Assembly (NCBI RefSeq): GCF_000019185.1
Contig: NC_010334.1
Coordinates: forward strand, 62,001-126,000
DNA length: 64,000 bases
Origin: Shewanella halifaxensis HAW-EB4
Lineage (GTDB): Bacteria; Pseudomonadota; Gammaproteobacteria; Enterobacterales; Shewanellaceae
Reading direction: 5' to 3'
Shown: in pieces, positions 26,218 to 34,831 of the stretch
Layout: each line of letters opens with the position of its first letter
Numbering within the stretch: the stretch's first letter is position 1
Made by a program: the position numbers and the translations under genes
The notes under the pieces: model-generated
Told to the model about the DNA's origin: nothing
Database searches by the model: none
The model's input: the letters and a program-made list of their open reading frames with translations, nothing else

Positions 26218-27630
26218 TTAGGCTGGCTGTACTTGAGCTTGGGGTTGAGCCTGTTTGCCGTAGCGCTTCCAACCCGTGATGATAGAGAACATCATTACAC
26301 CCAGTAGGGCCCATGGGTAAGGTGCCATAAAGCTGATCGATGCACTCGGAACCGCTAAGCCAGAAGAGATAGCTGAGGTTTCGATTGCCGAGTACCAGAC
26401 CATCACCGCAAGACACCAAGGCATCATGTAGAAGATTGAACACACAGAGGCACTCATTAGGTTGGCGCGACGCTCAGGGGTAATGTTGTTCTTCTCACCT
26501 AGTGGCTTGACTAGAGTCGGGCCAACGAGTAGCTGAGACGGTGCATTCGAGCTCACCAATAGTGACGACACTGATGTTGAGTAGAACATCAAGAGCTCGG
26601 TGCTACGGGTACTATTTGAAACGCGTTCTGTGATGAACTTGAGAATGTCATCCATGATGCCGCTATTCATGAAGATCTTAATAACGCCCAAAATTAGGAT
26701 TACGAATACGACCGCACCAGTTACACCGGCAATAGCGTCTTCGATGATACCGTTAGAGACGCCGCGCTGAGATGGAACGGTGAATAGATCCGAAATCGCG
26801 AAGGCACCGATGCCGAGTCCAACAACGGCTGCAACAAGGATACCGTAGCTTAGGGCTTCTAACAGGTGGCGACCTTTTAGGGCGAAGAACACAACGGCAG
26901 CAACAGAGAGCAACATTAGTAGGCTTTCTGGGCGGGCGCTATCACCGCTTTGGGTGGCCGCTTCGACTAGGCCATCACCTTGACCAAAGAATACCAAGGC
27001 GACGAGTGCTATAGCTCCGGCAGTCAGTGATAGCGGCATACGTTGGCGAACCGTGGCGCCAAAGTCGGCTCCCTGTGTGGTACAGCCTACGATGGTAGTA
27101 TCGGAAATTGGCGCAATGTTATCGCCAAATACGGCACCAGACAGTAGAGCAAGAGCAACAAAAGCTGGATCTGCGCCTAGGTAAACACCGGCTGGGAATA
27201 GGATAGGAGCAAGGGCTAAGTTGGCACCGTTTGACGAGCCAGTACCCATGGCGAAGATGGCAGTAGACATGAACACGATAATAAGGAACATGCTGCCCTG
27301 AATACCGGTCGACATACCAAACCAAAGAATACCGTCGACTAGGCCACCGGCCTTCATTAACGAGCCGAGTACGGCGGCGAAGATCCAGGCTGTGATCACC
27401 ACAACACCAGTTTTATCAGCAATACCGTCTAAAATCGACTGAAAATAGTCACGTTTACTCTTAACTAGGAACATACCTAAAATAATGGCGATAAAGCCAG
27501 GTGCCCATGCGGCTTTAGGGCCACCAACACCATTAAAGGTAAGCAGTAACATCAGACCGACCATGGTCAACAGTGGAACCATTCCACCGATTTTTCCTAT
27601 ATGAAACTCAAGCTTTGTTGACTGAGACAT
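26218..27630 (-). CDS. NhaC-family Na+/H+ antiporter-type transporter
   Basis: 470 residues with about 11-12 membrane helices. Family-typical segments are FAMGTGSSNGANLALAPIL, LSGAVFGDNIAPISDTTI and STSVSSLLVSSNAPSQLL. Proteins of this family exchange sodium or protons and some carry organic acids or amino acids (for example malate/lactate exchange). The neighbourhood, between a PLP-dependent amino-acid lyase and RidA, suggests an uptake role for an amino-acid-like substrate instead of pH homeostasis; this is inference. 75 nt upstream of ridA. Confidence 0.85.
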   Translation of the reverse strand: MSQSTKLEFHIGKIGGMVPLLTMVGLMLLLTFNGVGGPKAAWAPGFIAIILGMFLVKSKRDYFQSILDGIADKTGVVVITAWIFAAVLGSLMKAGGLVDGILWFGMSTGIQGSMFLIIVFMSTAIFAMGTGSSNGANLALAPILFPAGVYLGADPAFVALALLSGAVFGDNIAPISDTTIVGCTTQGADFGATVRQRMPLSLTAGAIALVALVFFGQGDGLVEAATQSGDSARPESLLMLLSVAAVVFFALKGRHLLEALSYGILVAAVVGLGIGAFAISDLFTVPSQRGVSNGIIEDAIAGVTGAVVFVILILGVIKIFMNSGIMDDILKFITERVSNSTRSTELLMFYSTSVSSLLVSSNAPSQLLVGPTLVKPLGEKNNITPERRANLMSASVCSIFYMMPWCLAVMVWYSAIETSAISSGLAVPSASISFMAPYPWALLGVMMFSIITGWKRYGKQAQPQAQVQPA

Positions 27631-27701
27631 AATAGATTCTACCTATTCCTTCGTCATCGCTGCAGGGGTAGCCTGTTGGGACGAGGAATATAAAGTTTGG
27701 C

Positions 27702-27738
27702 CAAAATGCCTGAGAAAACTCTCAGGCATGTTTTTTTT
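27702..27738. terminator. Hairpin between the PLP-lyase and transporter genes
   Basis: Perfect 10-bp stem ATGCCTGAGA / TCTCAGGCAT, loop AAAC, with T8 following on the plus strand and TTTT on the minus strand. On the minus strand it lies just after the lyase stop and would partly or fully separate it from the transporter gene; on the plus strand it would stop antisense transcripts. Confidence 0.75.
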
Positions 27739-27747
27739 ATTTTGTTT

Positions 27748-28767
27748 TTACTTATTGGCAATCAGTTCAGGGTAGCCGAATAGGGCTGGTGTACCACCTG
27801 TATGTAAAAATACGACGTTCTGATCTTTAGTGAATTGACCGTCGCGGATCATGCCGATCATGCCGGCCATGCTCTTCGCTGTGTAGGTAGGGTCTAATAA
27901 TATCCCTTCTTCATGACCTAAAATCTCGATTGCTTCATGAACTTCAGTCGTCAATTGGCCATATCCAGGGCCTAGAACCCAATCTTCACACTTAACTAAG
28001 TCGTGAGTGGCTTTATTCTCGTCTACACCAAGTAGTTGTAGCACTTTGCGAGTTTTAACTAATACGCGCTCGAACTGAGCCACCTTGTCACGGCGAACGC
28101 AGAAACCGTATACTGGGATATCGCTGTTTAGGGCGATCAAACCTGCTAATACACCGGCGTGAGTGTTTGCAGAACCCGTTGGTAGTACGATGGCATCGAT
28201 CTTCATACCGGTCGCTTGTGCTTGAAGTAATAACTCCTCAACGCAATCTACATAACCGAGTGCGCCCCACGGTGTCTTACCCACAGCACCTAGCGGAATA
28301 ACGAAAGGCTTATAGCCTTCTGTCACTAGCTCGTCGGCTCGGTCATACATCACCTGATCGGCACCGTTCTCATCTTCACCCTCTGGGTAAACATGGATTT
28401 TTGCACCCATCAACTTATCTAAGAATGGATTACCGCTGTTTTCATATTCAGGTAGTCTGCCATCGACGCGGTGCTCTAGCTGTACTTCAACATGCCAGCC
28501 CATCTTACGTGCCGCAGCTACCGTCATACGAACGTGGTTAGATTGAACTGCACCAGTAGTAAGCAGGGCATTACAGCCGTCAGCTTGTGCCTTACCTACA
28601 TAAAACTCTAATTGACGAGCCTTGTTACCACCCATGGCTAAACCTGTCGCATCGTCACGTTTAATCCATAATTTAGGACCATCGAATTTCTTGGTCATAT
28701 TAGCCATAAATTCGAAAGGTGTTGGTGTATGAGCTAATTTAGCTTTTGGGTATTTATCTGTAAGCAT
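27748..28767 (-). CDS. PLP-dependent D-cysteine desulfhydrase / L-cysteate sulfo-lyase family enzyme
   Basis: 339 residues, AAGGA before the start. Fold type II PLP enzyme: the Schiff-base lysine is in MGGNKARQLEF (about residues 46-56), the conserved GAVQSNHVRMT follows, a Gly/Thr-rich phosphate loop is LPTGSANTHAG, and the C-terminus has ILLDPTYTAKSMAGMI and FLHTGGTPALFGY. This family includes D-cysteine desulfhydrase (DcyD), ACC deaminase and L-cysteate sulfo-lyase (CuyA); the sequence alone does not decide. A TauE/TSUP exporter gene directly upstream and ridA downstream favour a lyase releasing sulfite or sulfide plus 2-aminoacrylate, as in the cuyA-cuyZ arrangement. Confidence 0.85.
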   Translation of the reverse strand: MLTDKYPKAKLAHTPTPFEFMANMTKKFDGPKLWIKRDDATGLAMGGNKARQLEFYVGKAQADGCNALLTTGAVQSNHVRMTVAAARKMGWHVEVQLEHRVDGRLPEYENSGNPFLDKLMGAKIHVYPEGEDENGADQVMYDRADELVTEGYKPFVIPLGAVGKTPWGALGYVDCVEELLLQAQATGMKIDAIVLPTGSANTHAGVLAGLIALNSDIPVYGFCVRRDKVAQFERVLVKTRKVLQLLGVDENKATHDLVKCEDWVLGPGYGQLTTEVHEAIEILGHEEGILLDPTYTAKSMAGMIGMIRDGQFTKDQNVVFLHTGGTPALFGYPELIANK

Positions 28768-28859
28768 TTTTGATTCCTTTATATTAATTTATTCTTGTAT
28801 CAATATTTATAAGAATGGCTTTTGTATTTGGTTATGTTTTTATACTTTAATTTTGTAAC

Positions 28860-29600
28860 TTATATGTTTAGTAGGATGTTTACGCCGCTACCAAATAAAA
28901 CGAAGAGTGTTATTTTTTTAAATAATTCCTGATTAATAAACTTAGATATGTAATCACCGAAAAATGCACCTGCGAAAGTCGCTGGAATTAACATCATGGA
29001 TGTTTTAAAAGTGTCTGCTCCAATACCCACAAAAGACGCTTGTAGGCCTAAAGCCACTATGTAAGAAAAAGTTGAACAGGTGATCACTGTGGCGCGGATC
29101 TGATCTTTAGTGAGCACGCTACGTGTTAGGTATGCCACTACAACCGGGCCTGGCATCGCCATTGCACTTGCCATCACACCAGACATAGTACCGACACCAA
29201 AACATGAACCTCTACCCATGTTGGCTGGGATAGTTTCATGACCTTTACGAGATTTAATCATCTCTATGATATTTTGAGTCGTGATCGCAATAATAAGTAG
29301 AGCGACAGAAATTTTAAGTGCAGTAAGGTCGAAATTACTGAATATAATAATGCCGATAGGGTAGCCGAGGGCACAGCCGAGCATTATTTTTTTTACTAAA
29401 TCCATTGGTGCTATTTTACGGATTTTAATCCAGTGAACTAGCGACATGGCTAAGGTTAATATAATGACAATTTGAACTGCAGAATTAGATTGTAATAAAA
29501 CAAGTAAAATACTAACGCCAATTAATCCAAATCCGAATCCTGTTGCAGCCTGTAGTGTTGCTGCGAAAAACACTGTCATTAATAATAATGAGAGTTCCAT
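28860..29600 (-). CDS. TSUP family (TauE/SafE) membrane exporter
   Basis: 246 residues, about eight membrane helices. N-terminal AATLQAATGFGFGLIGVSIL and central GTMSGVMASAMAMPGPVVVAYL are the two family repeats of TauE/SafE (DUF81) proteins, which move sulfite, sulfoacetate or related organosulfur anions. First gene of the leftward series, 92 nt upstream of the PLP lyase. In sulfonate degraders a protein of this family exports sulfite released by desulfonation, and this context fits, but transport direction and substrate are inferred. Confidence 0.85.
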   Translation of the reverse strand: MELSLLLMTVFFAATLQAATGFGFGLIGVSILLVLLQSNSAVQIVIILTLAMSLVHWIKIRKIAPMDLVKKIMLGCALGYPIGIIIFSNFDLTALKISVALLIIAITTQNIIEMIKSRKGHETIPANMGRGSCFGVGTMSGVMASAMAMPGPVVVAYLTRSVLTKDQIRATVITCSTFSYIVALGLQASFVGIGADTFKTSMMLIPATFAGAFFGDYISKFINQELFKKITLFVLFGSGVNILLNI

Positions 29601-29786
29601 GAGTTAACCAAAATAATATATTTAATCTATGGATGGATTATATGTTTATGACCCCTATTTGGGTCAATTGACTAAATATTTATCAGCTATAACTAAATGT
29701 TATGCTAAAAACTAGGCTAGGCTACATTTGATGGAAAAAGTCGATCCAGATCGATAGTTCCCCACTTTTTACAAGGCGCTTAAACG

Positions 29787-29818
29787 AAAAAAGCCACAAG
29801 GAGGTTACCCTTGCGGCT
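29787..29818 (-). terminator. Terminator of the DUF3157-like gene
   Basis: On the minus strand: AGCCGCAAGG, 7-nt loop, CCTTGTGGCT, then T6. It lies 24 nt past the stop. Confidence 0.85.
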
Positions 29819-29841
29819 GTCTTTAAACCTGTTTTGTGAGA

Positions 29842-30510
29842 TTACATTCTTGAATCCATCTCACCGATTTTTAGGCTCATCAACTCTTTAGTCCACTGGG
29901 CTTTGTCGATGCCTTCAATCCAGAAGGTACGACTTTCACGAGTCTGGCCTTTACGTAGGTAAGAGTCCGGCATTCTGAAAATTGCTTGCCATACCTTGAT
30001 GGTTTCTTTGTCAATTAGTGCACCGGAGTCGGCAAACAGACTGACCTCTAGCTCGATCATCACGTAGTGTTCTGGACTGGTGCTGCTAAGCTCAAAAGTT
30101 AGCCCAAGACGACCATCATCATCCCACTGACTGTTAAGCAAGCTAACCTTTACACCACTTTTGGCCGTCGACTTTAAAAGTTCTGCTTGGGCTATCGCTG
30201 TTGAGGTCAGAGTTTCGATATTAGCCGGTAGCGTCGTAGGAACGGCTTCGACTTTTGCTAGCGCTTCAGTTTCTACCGGAGCAGTGCTTGCAGCTACAGC
30301 GACTGTACTGACAGTTGCTGGTAAGGTGACTGGCACCGCGGTATCGGGTTTGGTTTGGCTCTCAAGAATGACATATTCCCAATTAAAGTCGTCGTTGAGT
30401 TTGACCGTGGCACCGTTTTCTAAGGTGACGCGCGCCACTTCTCCAGCTATTGCTGGGATAGAAAATAGTAATAATGCAATCGAGATGTAGGTACGCAGAG
30501 CTTTATACAT
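29842..30510 (-). CDS. Secreted protein of unknown function, DUF3157-like
   Basis: 222 residues with a signal peptide (about 1-22, ending AIA). The first mature segment VARVTLENGATVKLNDDFNWEYV is the hallmark I associate with DUF3157 proteins of Shewanella and Vibrio. A low-complexity Thr/Val/Ala linker (about residues 55-115) joins it to a C-terminal beta-rich domain (about 120-222) with the pattern of an immunoglobulin-like fold. Monocistronic, with its own terminator. No function is known. Confidence 0.7.
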   Translation of the reverse strand: MYKALRTYISIALLLFSIPAIAGEVARVTLENGATVKLNDDFNWEYVILESQTKPDTAVPVTLPATVSTVAVAASTAPVETEALAKVEAVPTTLPANIETLTSTAIAQAELLKSTAKSGVKVSLLNSQWDDDGRLGLTFELSSTSPEHYVMIELEVSLFADSGALIDKETIKVWQAIFRMPDSYLRKGQTRESRTFWIEGIDKAQWTKELMSLKIGEMDSRM

Positions 30511-30636
30511 GGGAAATAACCTGTTTAAGTTGATTGCCTTAGCATAGACAAAGTCGTGCGGGATTAATACAGGTGTTAGTCAGAATAAGACGTAGTTATC
30601 ATCGGAGCTGAAAGGGGTCGCTGGGTTTAGTGAACG

Positions 30637-30672
30637 TAAAACACCAACCCTAAGTTAGGGTTAGGTTGGTGT
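30637..30672 (-). terminator. Terminator of the adh/cupin operon
   Basis: Stem ACACCAACC / GGTTGGTGT around a 14-nt loop that itself contains CCCTAA/TTAGGG; TTTT follows on the minus strand. Confidence 0.7.
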
Positions 30673-30691
30673 CAGTAAAGCGAGTGCTTAA

Positions 30692-31087
30692 TTAAGCTTT
30701 TGGTGCAAAGTCAGCAGAAGCTAGACGGTGAGCCGTGTAGATGGCTTCTCCATCACTTTCAGCGTCAAAAATGACTGTGACATCTGGAGAGAAGAGTAAT
30801 ACGTCACCGACTTCAGCTACATACTTAATGTTATCAGTGTCACGTACGACGATCTTTCCTTTGGTGATCACCTTATATTCTACAGAATCATAGAAGTACT
30901 CAAATTCAGTGCCCGGTGCCATCGTAAAGTGGCCAATAGTGAGGGCATTGCTGTTGTTAGTGACACTAACTTCAGCCATATCACTCTTTAGGTTTTCGAT
31001 GTTTAATAACTGACTTAAATCATTAAGTGCGAAAGAGCCTGATTTGATCAGGGTAATTTTGTTGCTTTGACTGGTTAGGGTTGTCAT
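30692..31087 (-). CDS. Cupin-domain protein, EutQ-like
   Basis: 131 residues, AGGATCCCT before the ATG. The C-terminal 80 residues form a single cupin barrel: EFEYFYDSVEYKVITKGKIVV and the second motif VGDVLLFSPDVTVIFDAESDGEAIY are reminiscent of EutQ, but the metal-binding histidines of the usual cupin motif are missing. It follows the iron alcohol dehydrogenase gene by 88 nt on the same strand. EutQ proteins belong to ethanolamine utilisation, yet no other eut gene is present; a role in small-alcohol or aldehyde metabolism with its partner is a guess. Confidence 0.65.
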   Translation of the reverse strand: MTTLTSQSNKITLIKSGSFALNDLSQLLNIENLKSDMAEVSVTNNSNALTIGHFTMAPGTEFEYFYDSVEYKVITKGKIVVRDTDNIKYVAEVGDVLLFSPDVTVIFDAESDGEAIYTAHRLASADFAPKA

Positions 31088-31175
31088 AGGGATCCTAGAA
31101 TAATGAATGAGGGGAAATGCAGATTTCCCTTCATTGTTACTTGTGAGCTAACGTATTGATTGCTTTAAGATCGGA

Positions 31176-32327
31176 TTACAAACGCGCTCTAAAGATAGTG
31201 ATAATTTCTTCAAGACTCGCTTTGCGTGGGTTAGTTAAAGAACAAGCATCGTTTAGCGCGTTTTGCGCCATGAATGCGAGTTTCTCTTCAGTAACACCTA
31301 AGTCACTTAGACGTTGTGCCGTGCCGACTTGACGAGATAGTGCTTCAATTGCCTCTATACCCGCTTCAATAGCTTGAGCCTGTGTCATTGCTGACACATC
31401 AACACCCATAGCTTTAGCGATATCAACAAAGCGTGCTGGTGTTGCTACAGCGTTGAAGCGTGAGACTTCTGGAAGAAGAATTGCGTTACATAGACCGTGT
31501 ACTAAGTCGTAAACTCCGCCTAACTGATGCGCCATAGAGTGAACATAACCTAGTGAAGCGTTAGAAAACGCCATACCCGCAAGGTATTCACCGTATTGCA
31601 TTGCATCACGTGCTTTGCGGTCTTCACCATTTTCAACTGCGGTGGTTAAGTTTTGTGAGATTAACTCAATCGCCTTGATTGCCGATGCATCGGTGATAGG
31701 TGTTGCCGCAGTAGAAACATAGGCTTCAATAGCGTGTGTTAACGCATCCATACCTGTGGCTGCAGTTAAGAACTTAGGCATAGCAACCATGAGCTCAGAA
31801 TCGTTAACAGCAATGATCGGTGTAAAATGCTTATCTACAACAGGGTATTTAGTTTCGTCAGCTTCGTTAGTGATGATGGCAAATACTGTCATTTCAGAAG
31901 CCGTACCAGCAGTCGTGTTAATTGTGACTAGTGGAAGTTGTGGTTTCTTAGATGTGTGCACACCTTTTGAATAGTCACGAATATGACCACCATTAGCGGC
32001 AACTAAGGCGACACCTTTTGCTGCATCGTGTGATGAGCCGCCACCAAATGAAATAACGAAGTCACAGTTTTCTTGATTCAATAAAGCAAGACCGTCTTCG
32101 ATATTTTTCTCTGTTGGATTTGGCTTAACACCGTCATAAATCGCAAAGTCAATATTGTGTGCCTTAAGCTCATCAGTTAGACGATTAACGAGTCCGATTT
32201 CAACTAGCACGCTGTCTGTCACGATAAGCGCTTTTGTGAGTTCTTTGCTTGTAAGTTCAGAACCGAGTGACTGTATTGCGTTTTGGCCCATGAGGGTCAT
32301 TGGAGGCATGTAAAATACGCTGCTCAT
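31176..32327 (-). CDS. Iron-containing alcohol dehydrogenase
   Basis: 383 residues; AGGAAAA before the ATG. Group III Fe-dependent dehydrogenase: NAD-binding GGGSSHDAAKGVAL (about residues 96-109), and the metal-binding region includes MDALTHAIEAYVS (about 194-206), with Asp and His ligands, and YVHSMAHQLGG and VHGLCNAILLP further on. Close in type to AdhB/YiaY/FucO, which interconvert alcohols and aldehydes with NAD(H). Probably co-transcribed with the cupin gene. The physiological substrate cannot be read from the sequence. Confidence 0.9.
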   Translation of the reverse strand: MSSVFYMPPMTLMGQNAIQSLGSELTSKELTKALIVTDSVLVEIGLVNRLTDELKAHNIDFAIYDGVKPNPTEKNIEDGLALLNQENCDFVISFGGGSSHDAAKGVALVAANGGHIRDYSKGVHTSKKPQLPLVTINTTAGTASEMTVFAIITNEADETKYPVVDKHFTPIIAVNDSELMVAMPKFLTAATGMDALTHAIEAYVSTAATPITDASAIKAIELISQNLTTAVENGEDRKARDAMQYGEYLAGMAFSNASLGYVHSMAHQLGGVYDLVHGLCNAILLPEVSRFNAVATPARFVDIAKAMGVDVSAMTQAQAIEAGIEAIEALSRQVGTAQRLSDLGVTEEKLAFMAQNALNDACSLTNPRKASLEEIITIFRARL

Positions 32328-32706
32328 AATGTTTTCCTAAAGTTTATAAATCAAAGTTTTAAATGAAAAATTAAATGGGTTGAGAATATAAAAATGATCT
32401 ATGAATATTTGAGGGTGACTTGCCTGCTCTCAATCGATGGAGCAAGTTTACTCTTTGCAAGTGAAATGATAATTGGGCTTAATTGAAAATGATTTTTACG
32501 AAATAGTAATAATGTGTGGTGAGAAACTGCACTTTACTAACAAGGCTAAATGGTATGTCGAGCCACAGGTGTTTAAGAAGATTTAGCTTTATTACAATGT
32601 TGCGGCGATAGTGTCAGGTAGGGGATTACAGAGGGCGCCAGTCGCGAAAATATCGCAATAGCGTCCACTGGTATAGGGCAGTGTTTTTAGCGATAACAAT
32701 GTAACG
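32328..32706. other. Intergenic region upstream of the alcohol dehydrogenase
   Basis: About 380 bp; AT-rich near the dehydrogenase. TGAAAATGATTTTTA at 32484-32498 is a loose match to the 7-1-7 Fur pattern but too far from any gene start to be convincing. No gene or hairpin of note. Confidence 0.35.
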
Positions 32707-33243
32707 TTACATAGAGTAACCGATACTAAATACCGCCGATTCTGTCGCCGAGTTATAGCCAGCGCCTAGTATAAGATGTTTTCCTATTACGTAACGTATA
32801 CCGATTTCGCCGCCCCATGTGGTACCTTTCTCCGTTTCCCAAACGGGCTCTGCACCGACAACATAAGGCACAATATTGGTCGTTGAAGAGTATTCGGTAA
32901 TATAGGCGGTCGCACCGCCATAGAGGCTCAAATCCCCCGTTAACGTGTAACTAATACCAAAGCGCCATAGAGAGTCTTGGGTATAGGCTTCACCTGGTGG
33001 CTCAACATAAACGTCTTCCTTTTTACTCTGGGCATAGCCTATGTAATACCCCCAGTCGGCGTAGTCACGGTCATAATGACGAGGAGCAAAGGTAATGCCA
33101 TACATATCTTCTGCGGCGGGAATATAGTCTACGGTTACAGCCATCACTGGGGCGGGCTTAGTATCGGGTTCTAGACTGAAGTCATTTGCTACGGCGTTTA
33201 AACTGGTAAGCGTAATTAGACTGGCTATCAAGTATCGAATCAT
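32707..33243 (-). CDS. Small outer-membrane beta-barrel-like protein
   Basis: 178 residues with a signal peptide (about 1-19, AVA). After a short polar N-terminus the sequence alternates strand-like segments with glycines and aromatics (GYYIGYAQSKK, LWRFGISYTLTGDLSLYGGATAYIT, WGGEIGIRYVIGKHLILGAGYNS, AVFSIGYSM), the pattern of an eight-strand barrel such as the OmpA/OmpW size class. The final residue is Met, with Tyr two before. Function unknown. Confidence 0.65.
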   Translation of the reverse strand: MIRYLIASLITLTSLNAVANDFSLEPDTKPAPVMAVTVDYIPAAEDMYGITFAPRHYDRDYADWGYYIGYAQSKKEDVYVEPPGEAYTQDSLWRFGISYTLTGDLSLYGGATAYITEYSSTTNIVPYVVGAEPVWETEKGTTWGGEIGIRYVIGKHLILGAGYNSATESAVFSIGYSM

Positions 33244-33437
33244 CGTTCCCTCAATAAAATGGCTTGCTGATGGTGATAGATTGTTCTAAATCTTTGGTTT
33301 ACAGTCAACTAACAGTGCTAAAATGATTGATACAATAGAGGTTTGTGATGCCTTTGTTTCAACCTTTAGTTGTTTATGTTGGATCTATTTTAATTCGTTG
33401 AGTGCTCCCTTGAGCGCGAAAATATTGGAGAATAGCT

Positions 33438-34691
33438 TTGGATCAGGAATTACGCGCTGCGATTGCTCAGTGGTTAACTAATATTGGTATCGACACTCAG
33501 CCATCTGATGGTGTTTCGATTACGATTATGCTGTTTGCATGTTTTGTGGTGGCATTTATCGGGTATTTCTTCGTAAAACGTGGTGTCGTGACCACGATGA
33601 ATCTAGTTATCCTGCGCTCTAAAGCTCATTGGGATGACATTTTCATGCGTCATCAAGTATTGGAGAAGATGGCCGTACTTGTCCCCGTTATTATCTTGAA
33701 TATTCTGTTGCCGTTAGCCTTGTATGATCACACTGTTCTTAGCAGCCTGACTGATCGACTACTAGACGTCACTATCGTGGTGTTATTTATCCGTACTATT
33801 TACAGCGCCTTAGATGCCGCTAATGAGATTGCGGATTATAACTTAGTCAGTCGAAGGTTGCCGATCAAGAGCTTTGTGCAGCTAGCTAAACTGTTCATGT
33901 TCTTTGTGGCCATCATCATCTCTATTTCAGTTTTGGCAGACCAATCACCCGTCTATTTTCTAAGCGGTTTAGGTGTCGCGACTGGTTTAGTCATGTTGGT
34001 ATTTAGAGATACTATCTTAGGCTTCGTTGCGGGTATTCAGTTGGCGGCTAATCGCATGGTGAGTCCTGGAGACTGGATCGAGATGGATAACTTCGGTGCC
34101 AACGGTACCGTCGAAGAGGTGTCGTTAACCACAGTTAAAGTGCGTAACTTCGACCAAACCCTGACCATGCTTCCTGCCTATTCTTTAACTTCAGGGTCCT
34201 TTAGAAACTGGCGTGGCATGTCTGAATCAGGCGGTCGACGGATTAAGCGCGCGATACAAATTGATATTCAATCGGTGCGTTTTTTAACTGAAGACGATAT
34301 GCGCAGCTTAAACAAGATCAATCACCTTAAAGACTATTTCTCTGCGAAATCGGCGGAGATCATTACATATAATGCCCATGTTGAAGATGCGGATATGTAC
34401 GTGAATAGCCGTCATTTGACCAATATCGGTACCTTTAGAGCCTATATCCAGGAGTACTTAACTCAGCACGATAAGATCCGTAAAGACATGACACTGATGG
34501 TGCGCCAACTTGCACCAACCGAACTGGGTGTACCTATTGAGCTCTATATCTTTACTAACGATACACGCTGGGAGTTTTACGAGGGCATTCAAGCTGATAT
34601 TTTCGATCACCTCTTTGCGATATTGCCAGAGTTTGATCTTAGGGTATTCCAAGGGCCAACAGGGGCTGATGTGCGTAGCTTGAAGCATTAG
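33438..34691 (+). CDS. Mechanosensitive channel, MscS family, YbdG-like
   Basis: 417 residues, matching the YbdG type in length. TTG start with GGAG eight bases before; no in-frame ATG fits better. Membrane helices at about residues 25-45, 75-95, 105-125, 150-170 and 175-195; the pore-lining TM3 runs GLGVATGLVMLVFRDTILGFVAGIQL, then the MscS beta domain VSPGDWIEMDNFGANGTVEEVSLTTVKVRNFDQ. Opens under membrane tension to release solutes. A terminator follows. No operon partners. Confidence 0.9.
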   Translation: MDQELRAAIAQWLTNIGIDTQPSDGVSITIMLFACFVVAFIGYFFVKRGVVTTMNLVILRSKAHWDDIFMRHQVLEKMAVLVPVIILNILLPLALYDHTVLSSLTDRLLDVTIVVLFIRTIYSALDAANEIADYNLVSRRLPIKSFVQLAKLFMFFVAIIISISVLADQSPVYFLSGLGVATGLVMLVFRDTILGFVAGIQLAANRMVSPGDWIEMDNFGANGTVEEVSLTTVKVRNFDQTLTMLPAYSLTSGSFRNWRGMSESGGRRIKRAIQIDIQSVRFLTEDDMRSLNKINHLKDYFSAKSAEIITYNAHVEDADMYVNSRHLTNIGTFRAYIQEYLTQHDKIRKDMTLMVRQLAPTELGVPIELYIFTNDTRWEFYEGIQADIFDHLFAILPEFDLRVFQGPTGADVRSLKH

Positions 34692-34709
34692 TGCGGTGAT
34701 TGGTATAAG

Positions 34710-34737
34710 AAGCCAGCTTGAAAGCTGGCTTTTATTT
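34710..34737 (+). terminator. Terminator of the mechanosensitive channel gene
   Basis: AAGCCAGCTT / AAGCTGGCTT with a GA loop, followed by TTATTTT. Confidence 0.9.
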
Positions 34738-34831
34738 TCAGGCTTGAATCACCTATTTCAGTAGCGAGTTATCATCAATTAGGCTTTGCCTGCTCAGAAA
34801 GTCGTTATTTAAATTTTTTACCTATTGAAAG

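Noticed and set aside
27748..28767. ACC deaminase as the firm assignment
   Set aside because: The family motifs are shared with D-cysteine desulfhydrase and cysteate lyase; the TSUP and RidA neighbours favour a sulfur substrate.
32484..32498. Fur box TGAAAATGATTTTTA
   Set aside because: Three mismatches from the 7-1-7 pattern, about 170 bp from the nearest start, and no iron-uptake gene nearby.
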